NCBI GenBank assembly: GCA_013399305.1 | Contig: VXAI01000158.1 | Location: 729,206 to 793,205 of the forward strand | Source: Rostratula benghalensis | Lineage: Eukaryota; Chordata; Aves; Charadriiformes; Rostratulidae | Length of the DNA stretch: 64,000 nucleotides | Reading direction: 5' to 3' | Shown: one piece after another, positions 1 through 13,000 of the stretch | Layout: every line of letters starts with the position of its first letter | How positions within the stretch are numbered: the first letter of the stretch is position 1 | The notes under the pieces: model-generated | Database searches by the model: none | Seen by the model: the letters and a program-made list of their open reading frames with translations, nothing else | Told to the model about the DNA's origin: nothing | Translations under genes and position numbers: made by a program

Positions 1-2498
1 TCTGATGATATAAGGTTGGCCAAATGGCTTAAGTTTTCTGTGACTCTTCCAAGGTGAAAAAGCAGCTCTTGGAGCATAAACAACAATGGGAATAACAATA
101 ATTAATGATCGTGGTCTCTAAGCTCAGCTGGAAGTGTGAACTGGGGGCTCACACTGAGGCAAAATGTGTGTGAAGCAGCAGCTCCTGCCTTCTGCTGAGT
201 TAAAAAATCGGCTTGGGCCAAAGAATAAAAGGAGGTTGAAGGCAGAAAGATGGGCTGTGTATAGGGGAGGGAGGGAAAGGACACAGGAATTATTTTGGTG
301 GCAGGAGTGGAAGGGCGGTCCAAAGCCGGTAAGGTCAGTAATGGTCTTGATATGATATATTTTCCTGGCTTTTTTCATCAGGGAAAGATTGGTTACGTCC
401 AGGCTAAACTGTTTTCAGTTGTGCAGGAAAGCAATGCCCTTGTTCCCAAACCTGTACTATGTGTTAATATGATTGGAGAGCGGATACAAGATGCAGGCAC
501 TTTATGCAGGAAAACAACCTGTTCTGAATCTGTGTTTATCTTTAAGCTGCTGAAGTTGACAGCAGTTAAGCACATGCTTAATTGGAAAGATACACACACA
601 CTTAGAATCATACATATATTTAAGATTTTGCTTTGACTCGTCTCCTGAATCCAAGTTTTTGTTTTTATTAATACTGTTATAACATTACATATGGGCATAG
701 CTTTACAAAACAAAGATGAATGCAGTATAAAAAGAATAGAGGGGCAAAGAAAACAGAACAAAATATGAAGAGCAGCAGTTCATGCTTACTTCATGAGTGT
801 AATTTCATAATCTACTTACATAAAATGAGATTAAACCTTATTCTGGGGTTGTTCTATTATTGGAATGTTTGCCTTATTCATTTTGTCTTTACTTTTTCCT
901 TCTGGTTTCACATTTTAGTGAAACACACGACAATTCTAATACAGAGCAACCTGATTTTTTATGCCTTTGAAACCCTGGGCTGTGCTGACAAGACAGGATA
1001 ATGTTGATTTGTCAATAGTTCATATTTGAAGCACTGGAGAAAATGCAGATACAAGATAAAAATGTGATGGCTTTAGAGAGAGATTGAACTTAATCTGTTC
1101 TTTCTGGGCATAGAAACATTAGAAGTTTCAGTGTGCTCTCTCAAAAGCATTTCTTAAGACAATAAGTAATCTCTAGGGGAGTTATAATCAAGGGAAATAC
1201 CAGGAGTTAAAAGTGAGATCAGAATTAAAACACTCCAACCACAGTCCACAGAATAGTGTGAAGGGAGCAGTGATCCTTCCACAAAGGACATCACTTCAAG
1301 AGTGTGTGGATCCTCTCTGGGATGTCGTAGCATCAGGGATATTTCAACTACAAACAAAAAGCTTTTCAGACAGTCTGGCATATCATGCAGGACAGAATAG
1401 AAAACATCCCTTGCATCCTAAAAGACCAAAATGCAGAATTGACAGAAGGAAAAAAGCCTTTAACCACACCTCCCATCGTCACTGGCCAGCACTGTGTACA
1501 TCCCTATATCACATCACACACTTGTCATGAAACCCAAGAAACTTTCCCTGTGCTACACCTCTCTGGAGCTGTGTCTGTTCTGGTGAAGATCATGAGTAAT
1601 CTGTATAGCTGTTTTTTACATAAAAATTGTGAACCATGACCACAGGTTCCTTTAAGGCTTGCTGTCTTAGGTGATACCTTGGGCAGGTTGATTTGATCTC
1701 TGGACATCTATCTTTCCATCACTACAGGGAGATCCTGTGTGTTAGCAGTTCAGGATAATTACCCGTACTGTACCATACAATACATTCATATTAGCAAATT
1801 AAACAGGACTGTGACTGTGTACAGTTGTGGGTTAGCATCCATTTCCAACAGCATGTTGGCCTGCATGCAGCCACACTTTTTTTCTGAGAACCAGAGAGTG
1901 TCGTAGTATGGACATAGCAGATTATCCATGTGCTCTGTGCATAAAGAAAGGGCCCTGCCACTATTTATTTTAATATAGTTATAACAGAAAAGTCAAATTT
2001 TTCTTTGGCAAGACGAAGTCTATGTGGACATAGCTGTGTTGGTTTTCACACCCAGAGGTCATGGACCAGGGAGTTCTTCCTCAAAAGGATCACATGAAAC
2101 CTGTGGTCTGACAGATAAGCTGCCTGATTTGCCAACCAAGAATTTTATATGCAGCTTCACTAAGAAAAGAACAGCAAATGCTTTGTCCTGTCAGCATACA
2201 ATGTAAGATGCAGACTCTCAGAGGGTTTGGGAATTGAAAACCTCTACAGCTGTTGGGTTCCATCTGCAGAAAGCTGAGAGCTAATTACCTGATGAGTATT
2301 TGTTACTTGCACACTTTAGGGGAGGAATCTGGGCAGAAAAGCCCGGTTTCAAGACAAGAAGGAGCCTCCACAGAAGTTGAATACAATTTTATCGGGAAGG
2401 AGCTATCTGACTTGGCTTCATTACAGATTCACACATTCAATCACACCAACATCACTTTTCAAATACCATCTCTTACAAATGGATGTTGTTAACTTTCC
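1..2498. other. Unique AT-rich non-coding sequence
   Basis: No gene is recognised in this stretch. Open frames of up to about 120 codons exist on both strands, but they overlap one another, resemble no protein family and lack codon-like periodicity by eye. A short CA run lies near 590-602. No CR1 or other interspersed repeat was recognised. Promoter-like or CpG-rich sequence is absent. Confidence 0.55.
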
Positions 2499-2499
2499 C

Positions 2500-2770
2500 C
2501 GACAGTAAAGGCACAGCATGTGATTTTCATCCATCAGAGGAAGCTTAATAAATCAACCAGTACATTGCAGCTTCACGCCAAGTTAGCACCTTCATCATGG
2601 AATGAAATTAGCAAAGCAAATACACTGGCTAATTGTGAAATATGCTAATTACCAGCTCAACCCGTGAAATAAGGCATGAGTGATGTGTGACGAGCTTTGT
2701 ACAGAGTCGTGAACACTTGGAAATGCGACACTTAAATAAAGTCTAAAGCTGCTTATGCAGAGAGAAAGGA
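2500..2770. promoter_or_regulatory. Candidate conserved element with three GCTAATT homeodomain cores
   Basis: The heptamer GCTAATT occurs at 2628-2634 and 2644-2650, and in reverse (AATTAGC) at 2607-2613, so three copies fall within 45 bp. The 2644 copy continues into TAATTAC, a LIM/paired-type homeodomain core. The surrounding 270 bp has mixed composition without simple repeats, which is common in vertebrate developmental enhancers. That it is an enhancer is inference; only the motif cluster is seen. Confidence 0.3.
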
Positions 2771-3000
2771 GAACAGACAGGGCTAGCGAACGGGCATGGT
2801 GGAAAAATATTTTCATAAGAAGTTTGAAACCTTTTCACTTCTGCTACTCTCATGGGATTAAAGGCTGGGAGTAGGGAAATGCGCTGATAGCAGGCTACAG
2901 ACCATTTTTCATCTATTTCACACCAATCTAAATCTATTCAAGGTCATTGCCAAAGAGAACCGAGCTAGCAGTTTGGGATAAATTCACAAGTTGGCACGGT

Positions 3001-3050
3001 TTGACTTGAAGTCAACGGAGTTGTGGTTTTCTATCAGTAGAGAATTTGTC
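3001..3050. repeat. Fragment of an ancient amniote interspersed repeat
   Basis: The core GAAGTCAACGGAGTT followed by TATCAGTAGAGAATTTG resembles a very old repeat family I associate with turtle and crocodile genomes, which carries a GAAGTCAATGGAGTT core and a following CCAG-GAGAAT-TGG block. Related pieces appear at 43,950 and 55,530 in this window. The family name is uncertain and the copy is short and diverged. Confidence 0.4.
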
Positions 3051-5049
3051 TTTTTATGTGATGAATTCAGACTCTTGTTCACAAACTAGGCACTGACAGT
3101 TGGTCTTTGTAAATGTCTTCATTATTGAGAATGAGGAGATGATGCATGGGATTGTATCCCAGCCTAGGGCTTTCTCTGCCATTCACCTTGGCTATTATGT
3201 AGACTCTAACTTTTGTTTCTACATAAATTTCCTACTTGTGTTTCTGTATTGATCTTCTAAATTATGTAGTGTTTTCTCTATTTAAAGTCTCCCTCCCTCC
3301 CTAATTTTTCATTTGCATGGGGAAAAAAATACTGAGGGGAGGATACAGTCTTGCTAGAGCTCAGCAACAAGGGAAAGCAGCACAGAAGCAGAGAATGAGT
3401 CCCCTTTTAATAAGGTTTCCCATTTAATGCCTAGTTGTTGTCTCTTCAACTCTTTCCATTGAGTCTAAATATGTCTACTTACATGCAGCCTTGGATAAGA
3501 GGTGCAGCAGGAACCAAGCCTTCAGAGACTTTGAAACAGGTTGCTAATGTCTGAAAAGGGTCCATATTTTGATTTAGAAATATGGAATTAACACAACAGT
3601 ATATTCCATAGCAAACAATCAAACATACCATCAAACAAACTCTGTATCTTTAAAAGTTCTTTTCTGAAAATTATTACCTGGAATATTCCCAACCCACCAT
3701 TATACTGGTATAAATTCAACAATTTTTTTTTTCAAATTCTGCTGCAAAGCAAGAGTTAGAATGAAATATCTCCCAAATTACACATTTGCAGAAGTCCTTA
3801 GAGAATCTCAAGACTGAAATTGAACAGTTTGACTTTTTATATCTCACAGGCTTGGAAACAATTTGCAATTCTCCAAAGAAAATATAGGACATTCCTTCAT
3901 GATTTAGTATGAATAATCGAATGAACTGCAGCTGACCATGTGTAAGTAAAATGGAAACTGTGTTGAACCTTAGCTTTTTTACCTTTCCAGGTTACGTGGC
4001 CCCTCAGATTTGTTGACAAAGATACAGACCTTGTCTAGCTCATGCAAGCTTTTTATAGTAAGCTCACTTGAGAAAGATGAGTAACTCCATGATTGCTTTA
4101 GTTAACACAGCTCAACACTGTTGCCAGAACATCCTGTCCCCCAGCTCTTCCCTCTCACACCCTCCCGCATGCCAGCATTGGGTGCTTGTGTGGCCACGCT
4201 GTGAGTTGGATCAGGGAGCCTGAAAACTAACAGAGTGACTTTCTAAAGATACTGCAGTTAATTTGTTGCACGCATGGGTGAGCCTTACAGATAGACTGCC
4301 TCATTCAACACCATCTCCACAATCTTTGAGAAGATAAGACCATGCGGCTACAGAGCAAGTTGCCTCCACAGTTTGTAGCTCAGAGACTACAATACGTCGG
4401 ATATATCTTTGTATATTGAAGTCAATAGAGTAGTTCCTCACCTCCAGACACTACAGAACAAGTTAATGGGTTCCCAAGGCTAGTGGATAGTAGTTTGGAA
4501 AAGGTTAATATGCAGTTTTTTTACAAGCTCTTGCAGCACAAAAGAACCCAATGTATATTCATTCCCTTTTTTTTCTAATTACCAGTTACTTCTTAAAAAC
4601 ATAGCCTCAGCCAAAGCAGATGAAGATTTAAGTGTTTCTATAAAATTAACTTAACTACCTGTCCATCTATCTACACTTACTTTTAAAAGAGTCACGGGTA
4701 CTTCAAAATTAAAGCTGAGTATTTGCAGTAGAACATTGGTTTTTACCACCTAGGTTTGTTTTGACTCTGCTGAACAAAATATAAACACACAATCCCTCCT
4801 GTTGGGTTTCTACCCAGTTAAGGATCTCCTTTCAAGACAGACTGAGAGGGAAAACTCTGGCAGAGTTCAGAGGACGGCTCATCCCATGAGCTCATTTCCA
4901 TTCTTTTATAATTTCTCCTCTTCAAGCATTAAATACCTGAAATGGTTTATAACAAGTTTGTTGCTGGATCCCAGTAAGATTAAGGAGAAGAAAAAAAAGG
5001 AGTCTTCAAGGTATGTGCCCATTCATTTTCCCTCTGACAGATCTGCAGA
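3051..5049. other. Unique non-coding sequence
   Basis: No gene or clear repeat is seen. A second GAAGTCAATAGAGTAG-like piece at about 4410-4430 may be another remnant of the ancient repeat at 3001, but it is too short to call. A T run lies at about 3721-3732. The 99-codon frame at 4802-5101 runs into the following CR1 and is not a gene. Confidence 0.5.
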
Positions 5050-5214
5050 GGAACAGGTTGACCAGAGAGGTGGTAGATGCCCCTTCTATGGAACTATTTA
5101 AGGTCAGGTTGGACAGGTCTCTGAACAACCTGATCTAGTTGGACACATCCCTGTTCAATGTAGGGGGTTGGACTTGATGACTTTTAAATATCCCTTCCAA
5201 CTATACTATTGTCA
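5050..5214 (+). mobile_element. CR1 LINE fragment, 3' end, sense strand
   Basis: The segment matches the 3' end of avian CR1 in sense direction. It has an AACAGGTTG block, a GTGGTAGATGCCCC block, GTCAGGTTGGACAGG, CAACCTGATCTAGTTG, then a GGGGTTGGACTTGATGAC block and CCCTTCCAAC. The 3' octamers are eroded after 5210. Only about 165 bp remains, the usual result of heavy 5' truncation during CR1 insertion. No coding frame survives. Confidence 0.85.
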
Positions 5215-6521
5215 AGGGTGGAGAGGGATGGGTAAGACTGCCAAGAGCTCTTGTTTTCTCCTTGTCGCTCTGGAAGAAGGTGATGGAAACACTGGTGGTG
5301 GTAATGCCATTCTCTGAGGGAAGGACAGGAGAATGAACACCATAAATCAGATCTACATAATATAGCCAAGATGAGCAACGTGAAGCAGAAATGCCAAAGA
5401 TGTGTATAGGCAGAACATGTATGGCTCACAAGATGTAAATCCAGGCTAGGAAGTGGACATGGCATTTTGACAGTAATCTGTGGAGGAGGAAGTATCTCCA
5501 GGTCATGGCTTATACTGGATGCCAAACTCAGGGCCCCTTGCCTCACACAAAGGCAAAGGTACCACCAGACATCTCATTAACAGGATCGAGCCCATGTCAG
5601 AAAATGACATTCCTCACTCTTACATGAAATACAAATTCAGTCTCATTTCTGTCATAGTCCAAAGCAAAGGAGATTCCAGACTCTGGTAAACTCTGGGATT
5701 AGACTTCATTAACCTCATTTTCTTATTACACCCTGCTGTCCTTAATCAGTCATTAAAGTCAGGCCCACATAAGACTGATAAATCTGACAGAGGAATCAGG
5801 TGGGAGATTTTAGCTTTTGAGATATTAGATGTATAGGGGATTGTTGCGAGGGGGAAGCAAGATGCAACGAGACACAGTGTGTTTATAGGATCTTACGTGT
5901 TCCTCAGTGAATTTCCCTTGACAGTTTGCAGAAATACAGTGAGTCAGCTGTCATCATATAATATATTAGTATAAAACAGTGTAAAAAGGGACAATATGCT
6001 TAGGCACTGATTAAAGAAAAAAAGGAGAAAGAAAAAAAAGCCCCACAACAGTCCGACACCCAAATAACCAAGCTCATTGTCAGTGAAAAGGAACTGTGAG
6101 AAAGTTTGGAAATGTGTCTCCGCTCAACTTCAGGAATTAGTTTTGAATTAGTTGGAAGTATTTTCATTCAGGCTGCAAACCAGCCCAAAGACCACCTGCT
6201 GTGAAATAAAGGAGCACAGACCAGCGGTTATTATAGCAATAGCCATAAGTTTATTGCTTATTGCTACTAAACTTAAATCTTAGTAATTTTGAATTACTGA
6301 GTTAGCTTAGATTTATGGAGATGCAGGATCATTTAGAACTGCAGTCATTCCAGAAGGGTATATTATCTAAACCAATTTTCTTATAGTGATGCAATTGCAA
6401 TGCCATAGTTACGGTTGTAGCAGCGTTTCCATTATAAACTCCTATTTTCAGGGTTTTGTAATTTGACCATAAAAATTCACTCCTTGTTGAAAGTTGGCAT
6501 ACAAGGTCTGAGATGAACAAC

Positions 6522-6554
<33 letters not shown>

Positions 6555-7098
6555 TAAATTTAAAGAAAAAAAATCAGATCTGTTCAGCCATTTCTAATGT
6601 TCCAGCTCTGCAAGCAAGAAAAACAGAGTAAAAGTTGGCTGTTTGACACACTTCATTGTCCATTTACCATGACTTAGATGAGACCTTTCTTGGTAAGTGG
6701 AAGATAGCAAATGGCTCCTGTGTCGTGTTGGGGAGGAAAACAAATCATACACATCGTTGAAAACACTTGGGGGAAGATCTGCACTTCTGTGTAATTTTTC
6801 CGGTGTGCATGGATGAGACTTCAAGCGTTCATAAAACAGTTAAGGACAACTTTTTAAGAGTCTTTAAATGCAAAAAGAGTGCTTAAATTTTGGAAAGTTA
6901 AATGGCTCACATGATGACATGGGCCTTATGAAAACACCTTCTCTGATTTGTTTTTGCTCTTTTAAAACTTTTGCTCAGAAATATTATCAACCTCTTTCTG
7001 CTAAAGAATTCCCATGAATGTAATTGAGCTAAAATATTTATATTTACTTAAATTAATTGAACATTGATTCAATTTGTTCATTTGAATTCAGATTTACT
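5215..7098. other. Unique non-coding sequence with a T-rich tract
   Basis: No gene is recognised. The 120-codon minus-strand frame at 5184-5546 begins in unique DNA and reads into the antisense of the CR1 3' end, so it is not a gene. A pyrimidine tract (T with a few C) lies at 6521-6555, followed by an A-rich stretch at 6563-6573. The rest is unique AT-rich sequence. Confidence 0.5.
6521..6555. repeat. T-rich low-complexity tract
   Basis: The tract begins CTTTTCTTTTCTTTC and continues as an uninterrupted T run to 6555. There is no adjoining retrogene or SINE body on either strand, so it is treated as simple sequence rather than a retrotransposition tail. Confidence 0.85.
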
Positions 7099-7133
7099 TA
7101 TCAGCATTTCCTCATAAATCACTTATGCTGATA
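7099..7133. repeat. Short perfect inverted repeat
   Basis: TATCAGCAT at 7099-7107 is the exact reverse complement of ATGCTGATA at 7125-7133, with a 17-nt spacer. It lies about 40 bp before a CTCF-like motif and may belong to the candidate element that follows. Confidence 0.6.
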
Positions 7134-7172
7134 TATTAGCTCAACCTGCTTATCTCAAGCGCACCTCTCTAT

Positions 7173-7185
7173 CCACTAGAAGGCA
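7173..7185 (+). promoter_or_regulatory. CTCF-like motif
   Basis: CCACTAGAAGGCA matches the CTCF core CCASYAGRKGGCA at 12 of 13 positions. Occupancy cannot be judged from sequence, and single matches of this quality also occur by chance. Confidence 0.3.
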
Positions 7186-7319
7186 CACCTTACATTCAGA
7201 TTAATGTATTTACAAACGGCGGAGTCTTATTCAGAACTGTGTTTAAAAGTGCATTTTTTTCCATCTGATCTTAGAGAAATGCAGATAAGGCCTGACATTT
7301 CAAGCAACAGAAAATATAC

Positions 7320-7560
7320 TAGTTTTGGCTTTAGCATTAAATGAAGCTGGCAATTATTATTTTGCCCCTGGCTGTTAATTATTACTGTGCAGCAGTTCAG
7401 AAATACTTAAAGCCACGGAGTGTGTAAACCTACAGCAAAGTTCGTAAAGTCACAGTCGGGTGGAGTACCTGCAAAGCAATTGCCCTGCATTTAGCTGGAA
7501 CTGAGATTCTGTAAAATCACCCCTGTTTAAGCAGTTCTTTGAACTGTGAGATGGACTTGT
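7320..7560. promoter_or_regulatory. Candidate conserved non-coding element
   Basis: This 240-bp stretch carries AT-rich homeodomain-type cores (CAATTATTATTTTG and TGTTAATTATTACTG near 7350-7385) next to GC-balanced, repeat-free sequence such as the GTCACAGTCGGGTGGAG block near 7450. That texture is typical of vertebrate conserved elements. The call is by appearance only; no conservation data are available here. Confidence 0.22.
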
Positions 7561-9918
7561 ATTTGTGCTTATTTCTCCTGTGGTTAATAGGCCATTGAAA
7601 TGGAAGGTTTGGGTTAACCTCAGAAAGGGTGCCAGATACTACTGTTGCTTAAGGGGTTGGTCCTGTGCTGGAGGAAGTCAATAGTAAAATGCCTATTGAT
7701 TGCAAGGAATTGAGATTAAACCAAAACCAATAATAATTTTAAAAAATAGTATATTGTATTCCTAGAAATCCGAACCTTGATACAATTTTGAAAGTAGAAA
7801 TGATGTGATTCTACATTAGACACACATTTCACAGGTATCTAGGATAAAAAATACCATGAAGCTTCTGATGAGAAATAGGAATGGGTGCCAGCCATAAGAT
7901 TTTGAGGTACAAATCCCTGCCTGATTTATGCAAATCAGAATTTATTAATGTAGAAAATAGTAAAAATTCGTCATGTAGTACTGACAGGAAGTAGTCTTTT
8001 TTAAAGCCTCTATTACTGTCTCTTATTTATTTCTATAATAATGAAGAAAGTCACTAAAACGTTGAAGTTGCATAAGAAGCTAGGGATACTGTCAGAGTTT
8101 ATTTCTGCTGGCATTTTGATCTTCAACCTTCAGCTTTTAAAATTATATGCTAGACAAACCATTTACAGTGCTTAACAGTTCATTGTGTACAGCCAGCATA
8201 TCTCAAAACCAAGCTAAGATTTAAACCAAAATGGAAGAGTTGCAAGGAAAACTATCTGCCTTGCACCCAGTCCTGAAAAGTGCTGGGAAATTGTGAGATG
8301 TTTTAAAAGAGGTATTAGACAGTGCCTTCACCAACTGACACATGGTTTTTGAGAGTTAAAGGGGTGTGAATTTTCAATGAGGTTCCTCAAAAGAAAATTT
8401 TCTGTACACTTAAGCACGTGACTTTACTCAACAAAACAATCTTGGCCTGAGGCTAAGCTGGTGAAATATCATATTGTTATAATTATGAGGATGTATTATT
8501 GGCTTTATCATAATCAAACACAAAATGATTGTGTTTATATTGGTGTCTTTGAGGCTGGGTGACTATAAAAGGTCAGCTCTTGCCATGATAATCTTTTTCT
8601 AAAAATAGAAAAGATCAACACTGGGTAAGACCAAGAAACTATCAGCCTTGCTGTTTCATAAATACAAAATCAAGGCATAGGAGAATTGCTAGTTTGAGGA
8701 AACACTTCAGATGTGGAGAATGAATTTCATACCCTACACAGTTCTGTAGGACAAATAAATAAAATAGATATTCAAAACGGTCAGGTGATCTTTTTAGATA
8801 TCCCAACATATTTACAAAGCCATTCAGGGTTATTTGTCTCCCTTGTTCTAGGGAAATTTGATGATTGCATGAAGAAGCTTCACCACTGGACTTTTTCCCC
8901 ACTCTGTTATGTGACACCTTCATGAAAATCCAGGAATTGGCCTGCACTATCCTAAGCCCATATAAAATGTATTGAATATTTAAGACTTCATGGAATTTCT
9001 TTATGTTCTTTCAGATGGCAGTGAGAGAGAGGTGAATGACTCAAAATCAGAACTGGCAGAAAAGAGCCTCTAAACCATGATAATTTTAAATTTTCACACT
9101 TTTTTCCAATTCTGGTACAAGATAAGATAGTGAAATAGAAAACATTTTCACTAGACAAAATAAAACAAAATAGATACTATTTTGGATCAGGTCAAAACCA
9201 GTGTTTGTTTTCATCACTAAAACATTTTGTTTCAGAACCAGGATGTTTTTCCACATTCTTCAGTGGCAAATTAACTCACAGTTTGGAATGCTCTTGAGAT
9301 AGAAAAGTCCTTGAAAATTATACTTTCTCACACACTGAAAGATTTCTTTCTGAAAAATTGGCATATTGTAATATTCTGCTGAGAGGAAAAAAATAAAAAG
9401 CTTCACTTGCAAAATTCCTAAACAGTATCATTAAGAATAGATAGCTATAAGGAAAAATGGGGGGAAAGTTAAGGATCCCAGGGGATATCTTTCACATTGC
9501 TTGTACCTAGTTTTGGTTTTACCACTGTCGGTAGAGGACATTTTGCTTTTTCAGGAGCTCTGAATTTAACTCTTGTTTTCAGGTATTCTACTTTAATTTC
9601 TAATACTGCCTGCTGCTTACCTCCCACATGGGAGACATACTCATAGGGGTTTCTTTTTTCCTTGGAAAATCAGTGAGCTGAATTCTTATGGGATCTCACC
9701 ATATAGATCCGATGTGATTTCCACGTTGGACAACAACAATGGTTTATATTTGATTTGCTTAAAAAAAGATATGAGAACATTGGCAAAGACAACTATGTTT
9801 ACAAATGTATTTATCAATTAGAGGGCTGGAAACTTCTAGTGTTTGTTTCATGACAAGCACTCATTATGTAGAGAAATAAGGCATCCTTGTATGGAGAGGA
9901 ACAGATTTACATTAGCAG
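7561..9918. other. Unique non-coding sequence
   Basis: No gene and no repeat family is recognised. Antiparallel frames of 70 and 101 codons at 8642-8947 overlap each other on opposite strands and match nothing. They are treated as chance frames. Confidence 0.5.
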
Positions 9919-9939
9919 ATGGACCATGGACCATGGACC
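9919..9939. repeat. Three tandem copies of ATGGACC
   Basis: Three exact 7-bp units, ATGGACC, stand head to tail. Too short to be a minisatellite; probably replication slippage. Confidence 0.8.
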
Positions 9940-10002
9940 TTTCACTGGAGAGATGACATTATGGAATGCTAGCTGGCACCAACCAAAACCATGTTGAGGA
10001 AT

Positions 10003-10033
10003 CTGCTAGCAAACTGTGGGAACCTGCTAGCAA
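10003..10033. repeat. Two-copy imperfect direct repeat
   Basis: CTGCTAGCAA occurs at 10003-10012 and 10024-10033, giving a 21-bp period with partly similar spacers. A related TGCTAGC lies at 9967-9973. Likely a small local duplication. Confidence 0.55.
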
Positions 10034-13000
10034 GCTTGTGCCTTGCATCTGGTTTGTTTATTTGTATAGATGCAGTCTGGGAAATTTTTTCTCATTTTTT
10101 TTTGTATTTTAGAAAGTAATAATACCTCAGTAAACATATTTCGCCTACCGATGTCTGTTTCCCCATTTGTTAATGGGCATAAAAGAACTGACTTCCTTCA
10201 CAAAGATCCTTGAGATCTGCTGAGGAAAAATGCAATATGTCAACAAAGTTTTTTCATTAGCATTATGCACATAATAATTTCAGAGGACAATTAAATTGGA
10301 TCACATAGTCATTCCTAGGGAGTGAAATGAACATGAATGACTTTGGCACCGGTCACTACAATTGGGATGTGCCTAGGGCAATGAAGTTGGAACAACTCTG
10401 GTTCTTCCAGCCAAAAATGTGGCTTGCTGGCAGGTAGAAAACTAGCCAAACCTCTGCCAGATACTGCATGCACAGCTGTATGATGTCCTTTATGCACAGT
10501 AAAATGGGCCCACAAATGCAAAACTTCACGACTGGATTGAGGTTGAAAGAGAATTCATTAGGAAGAAAAAATAAATTAAAAAAAAGAAAGGAGTGACCTG
10601 CATATCAGAATGAAAAGTTTAATATTCTTTTTGTCAGATTGTCTTCTTTCCTTTTCCTTTTAATTTATACAAATCCACCAAAGAACCAACTACTAACGTT
10701 AGTTTATCTATTACCATAGCGATCAGAAACCCCTGTTCTCATGCAGAACTCTATAGAGACATGCCCCAAAGACACAGAATCAGCTAGATTGTGTTCAAAC
10801 ATCTAAGGAGCTGAGACAAAGCACTCTCAGGGAGTGATATATCCAGGAAGCAATATATGCCTTAGTGAACCATTTTAGGAAAGCACTAAATATTTCTGGA
10901 GACAGAACTGTAGACAGACTAAATAATCCAGAAAGTACTAAATATTTCTGTAGACAGACTAATTATTTCTGTATTCTATTTCTCTATTTCTTCTCTAGAA
11001 GGTGTCTGAATGACTACAGACACAAAGACAGAATCTTCTGACACTTCCCCCTTCGCCCACTGAGACCTAAGGTCTAAACACAAAAATCCTCTAAAAGTCA
11101 TACTGAAGGAAAATTTAGAGGGAGTTGAGGAAACCAGAAGAAGACAATTACAGAAAATAAGGAGCAGGTAACATGGGTTCAAGAAAAAACAACTTGGATT
11201 TTCTTGGTCAACTTTGCAGAAAGAGATTGGTAAAAGAAAGATGACTCTGGGAAGCTGGTTCTGAGATATGGCTAGAGAGGACAATAGCATGAGGCAAATT
11301 CATTTAGGGGATGGTTTAGGAAGCAGTTTTGAGCAGTCCAATATGGAATAATAGAAAATTAACTTCTTTATGAAACCAAGTGTGATATAACATTACACTG
11401 AGTGGTCAGATGTATCTGTATCATGTTGCAGCTTGTTCCTTTATTATTATTTGAATAAAGATCTGAATTTGGAATGTTAAGAATGCAAGCAATCTGAATT
11501 AGAGACCAAACCTTCCCCATAGCTGTAATTTGGCAGAGTTAAGTTTAAGATTTTTCCAAGAAAATATACATATCAACCTTCAAAAAACCCTCAAATCTGA
11601 TTATCAACTTTCTCCTTTGTTCACCTGCTAAGTTCAGAGAACAGTGCAACTGTTTCCTGTGTGAAAAAAATAAGGCACTTGAATTAAGAGGAAACACAAC
11701 CTGAAAAATACAGTACAGGAAATGGGTATCTCAACTACTTCAGCCTCTAGAAACACAGTTAAACTCCTCAGTGATCTTGTGCTCACAAGCCACAATATAA
11801 TTCCCACCAATTTTCTTAAGAAATCCTACCCTTTTTCTTCACAGGATCCATCTCAAAGATAGATTTTTAATCTTCACTTATTCAGAAGATATTAAAAGTT
11901 ATAGCTAAGGCTTTGAATAGAATCTTGTTCTGAATAAATGCTGAGGTCAGATAATGTCCTTAGTGGCCATAAAGAAAGACCAGCACTGGGTGTCTTGAAT
12001 TGTTATGACCAGGTACCCTTACCTTGCCTGAATCATTGTCTACATTAAGTGTAACCAAATAAACCAAAAGGCAAATCTAATGAACAGACAACAAACTGAA
12101 AATGGAGTTAATATTCCTCCCTTCTTGGAGTTAATAAATAAAAAAAAGTCTGCTAATTGAATTTTATTGTACAGCTCAGTCCATTTCACCAGTTTACTTT
12201 TGTTCTTTTTCCATGTACTTTTATGCATAACTATAAATTAAATTTCCTTGCAAAGATCTTATTTGTTATAATTCTATTTCAATGACCTTCTGTCTTGTCC
12301 ACCTATTCTGCAAATTTGAAACATTTTTTACTAGAAACTGTATTATTTTTCCTTTGCTGAAGTCTATATCCAACAAAATGCACTGCAGTCCCTTGGTTCG
12401 AGATTCACTTCACTCTGATTCTCTGGTTTTTTTCCACCATAAATTTAGATTCAGAATTCCCTGCCCAGTAGGAGAGGGAGGAAAGATGCGTGTTGGTCAT
12501 TTGCATATTTTAACAGACGGAGCTGCTTTTACTGTGCAGCTGTCGATGCAGAAGAAATATTCTTTGGGGTAAAGCATTAGGCTAGGCAAAAAAAGTCTGT
12601 GAAGACTTCCATCTCTTCCACTCCTGCTTTTCCACCAATGGGGACAGAAGATATCGTCATGATATAAGATTATCTACCCTCCTGTAGTCAGAAGGACAGA
12701 TATCCCTCATGGCTTCTGGAAAGCTCAGTTTCCCCAGACACTAAAATCATTTCTATTTTAATAACTCCAAGAACAGATGACTATGTTTTGCAACTGCATG
12801 GATTTTGCTAATCAAACAGATTGGATTAAATTTTGTACTAGTCCCATGAACTACAAACTTTCCAGCTCAATGGTCAGTGATGGCATCTGCTGCAGCAAAA
12901 GTCAACATATTCTGTCTGGGAGAAATCAAAGCTTAGGATCACATTAAATTCTTATGTTCAGAATCAGGCATTTCCCATCATAAAAATAATAGAGAGTGAT

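Noticed and set aside
393..761. 122-codon minus-strand frame
   Set aside because: No motif, overlapped by plus-strand frames of similar length in AT-rich unique DNA; a chance frame.
4405..4435. GAAGTCAATAGAGTAG as another copy of the ancient amniote repeat
   Set aside because: Only about 16 bp match and the flanks do not continue the alignment.
5184..5546. 120-codon minus-strand frame
   Set aside because: Its 3' end overlaps the antisense of a CR1 3' end, and the remainder matches no family.
12393..12410. GGTTCGAGATTC resembling a tRNA B box
   Set aside because: The conserved final C position is off and no cloverleaf or A box could be drawn upstream.
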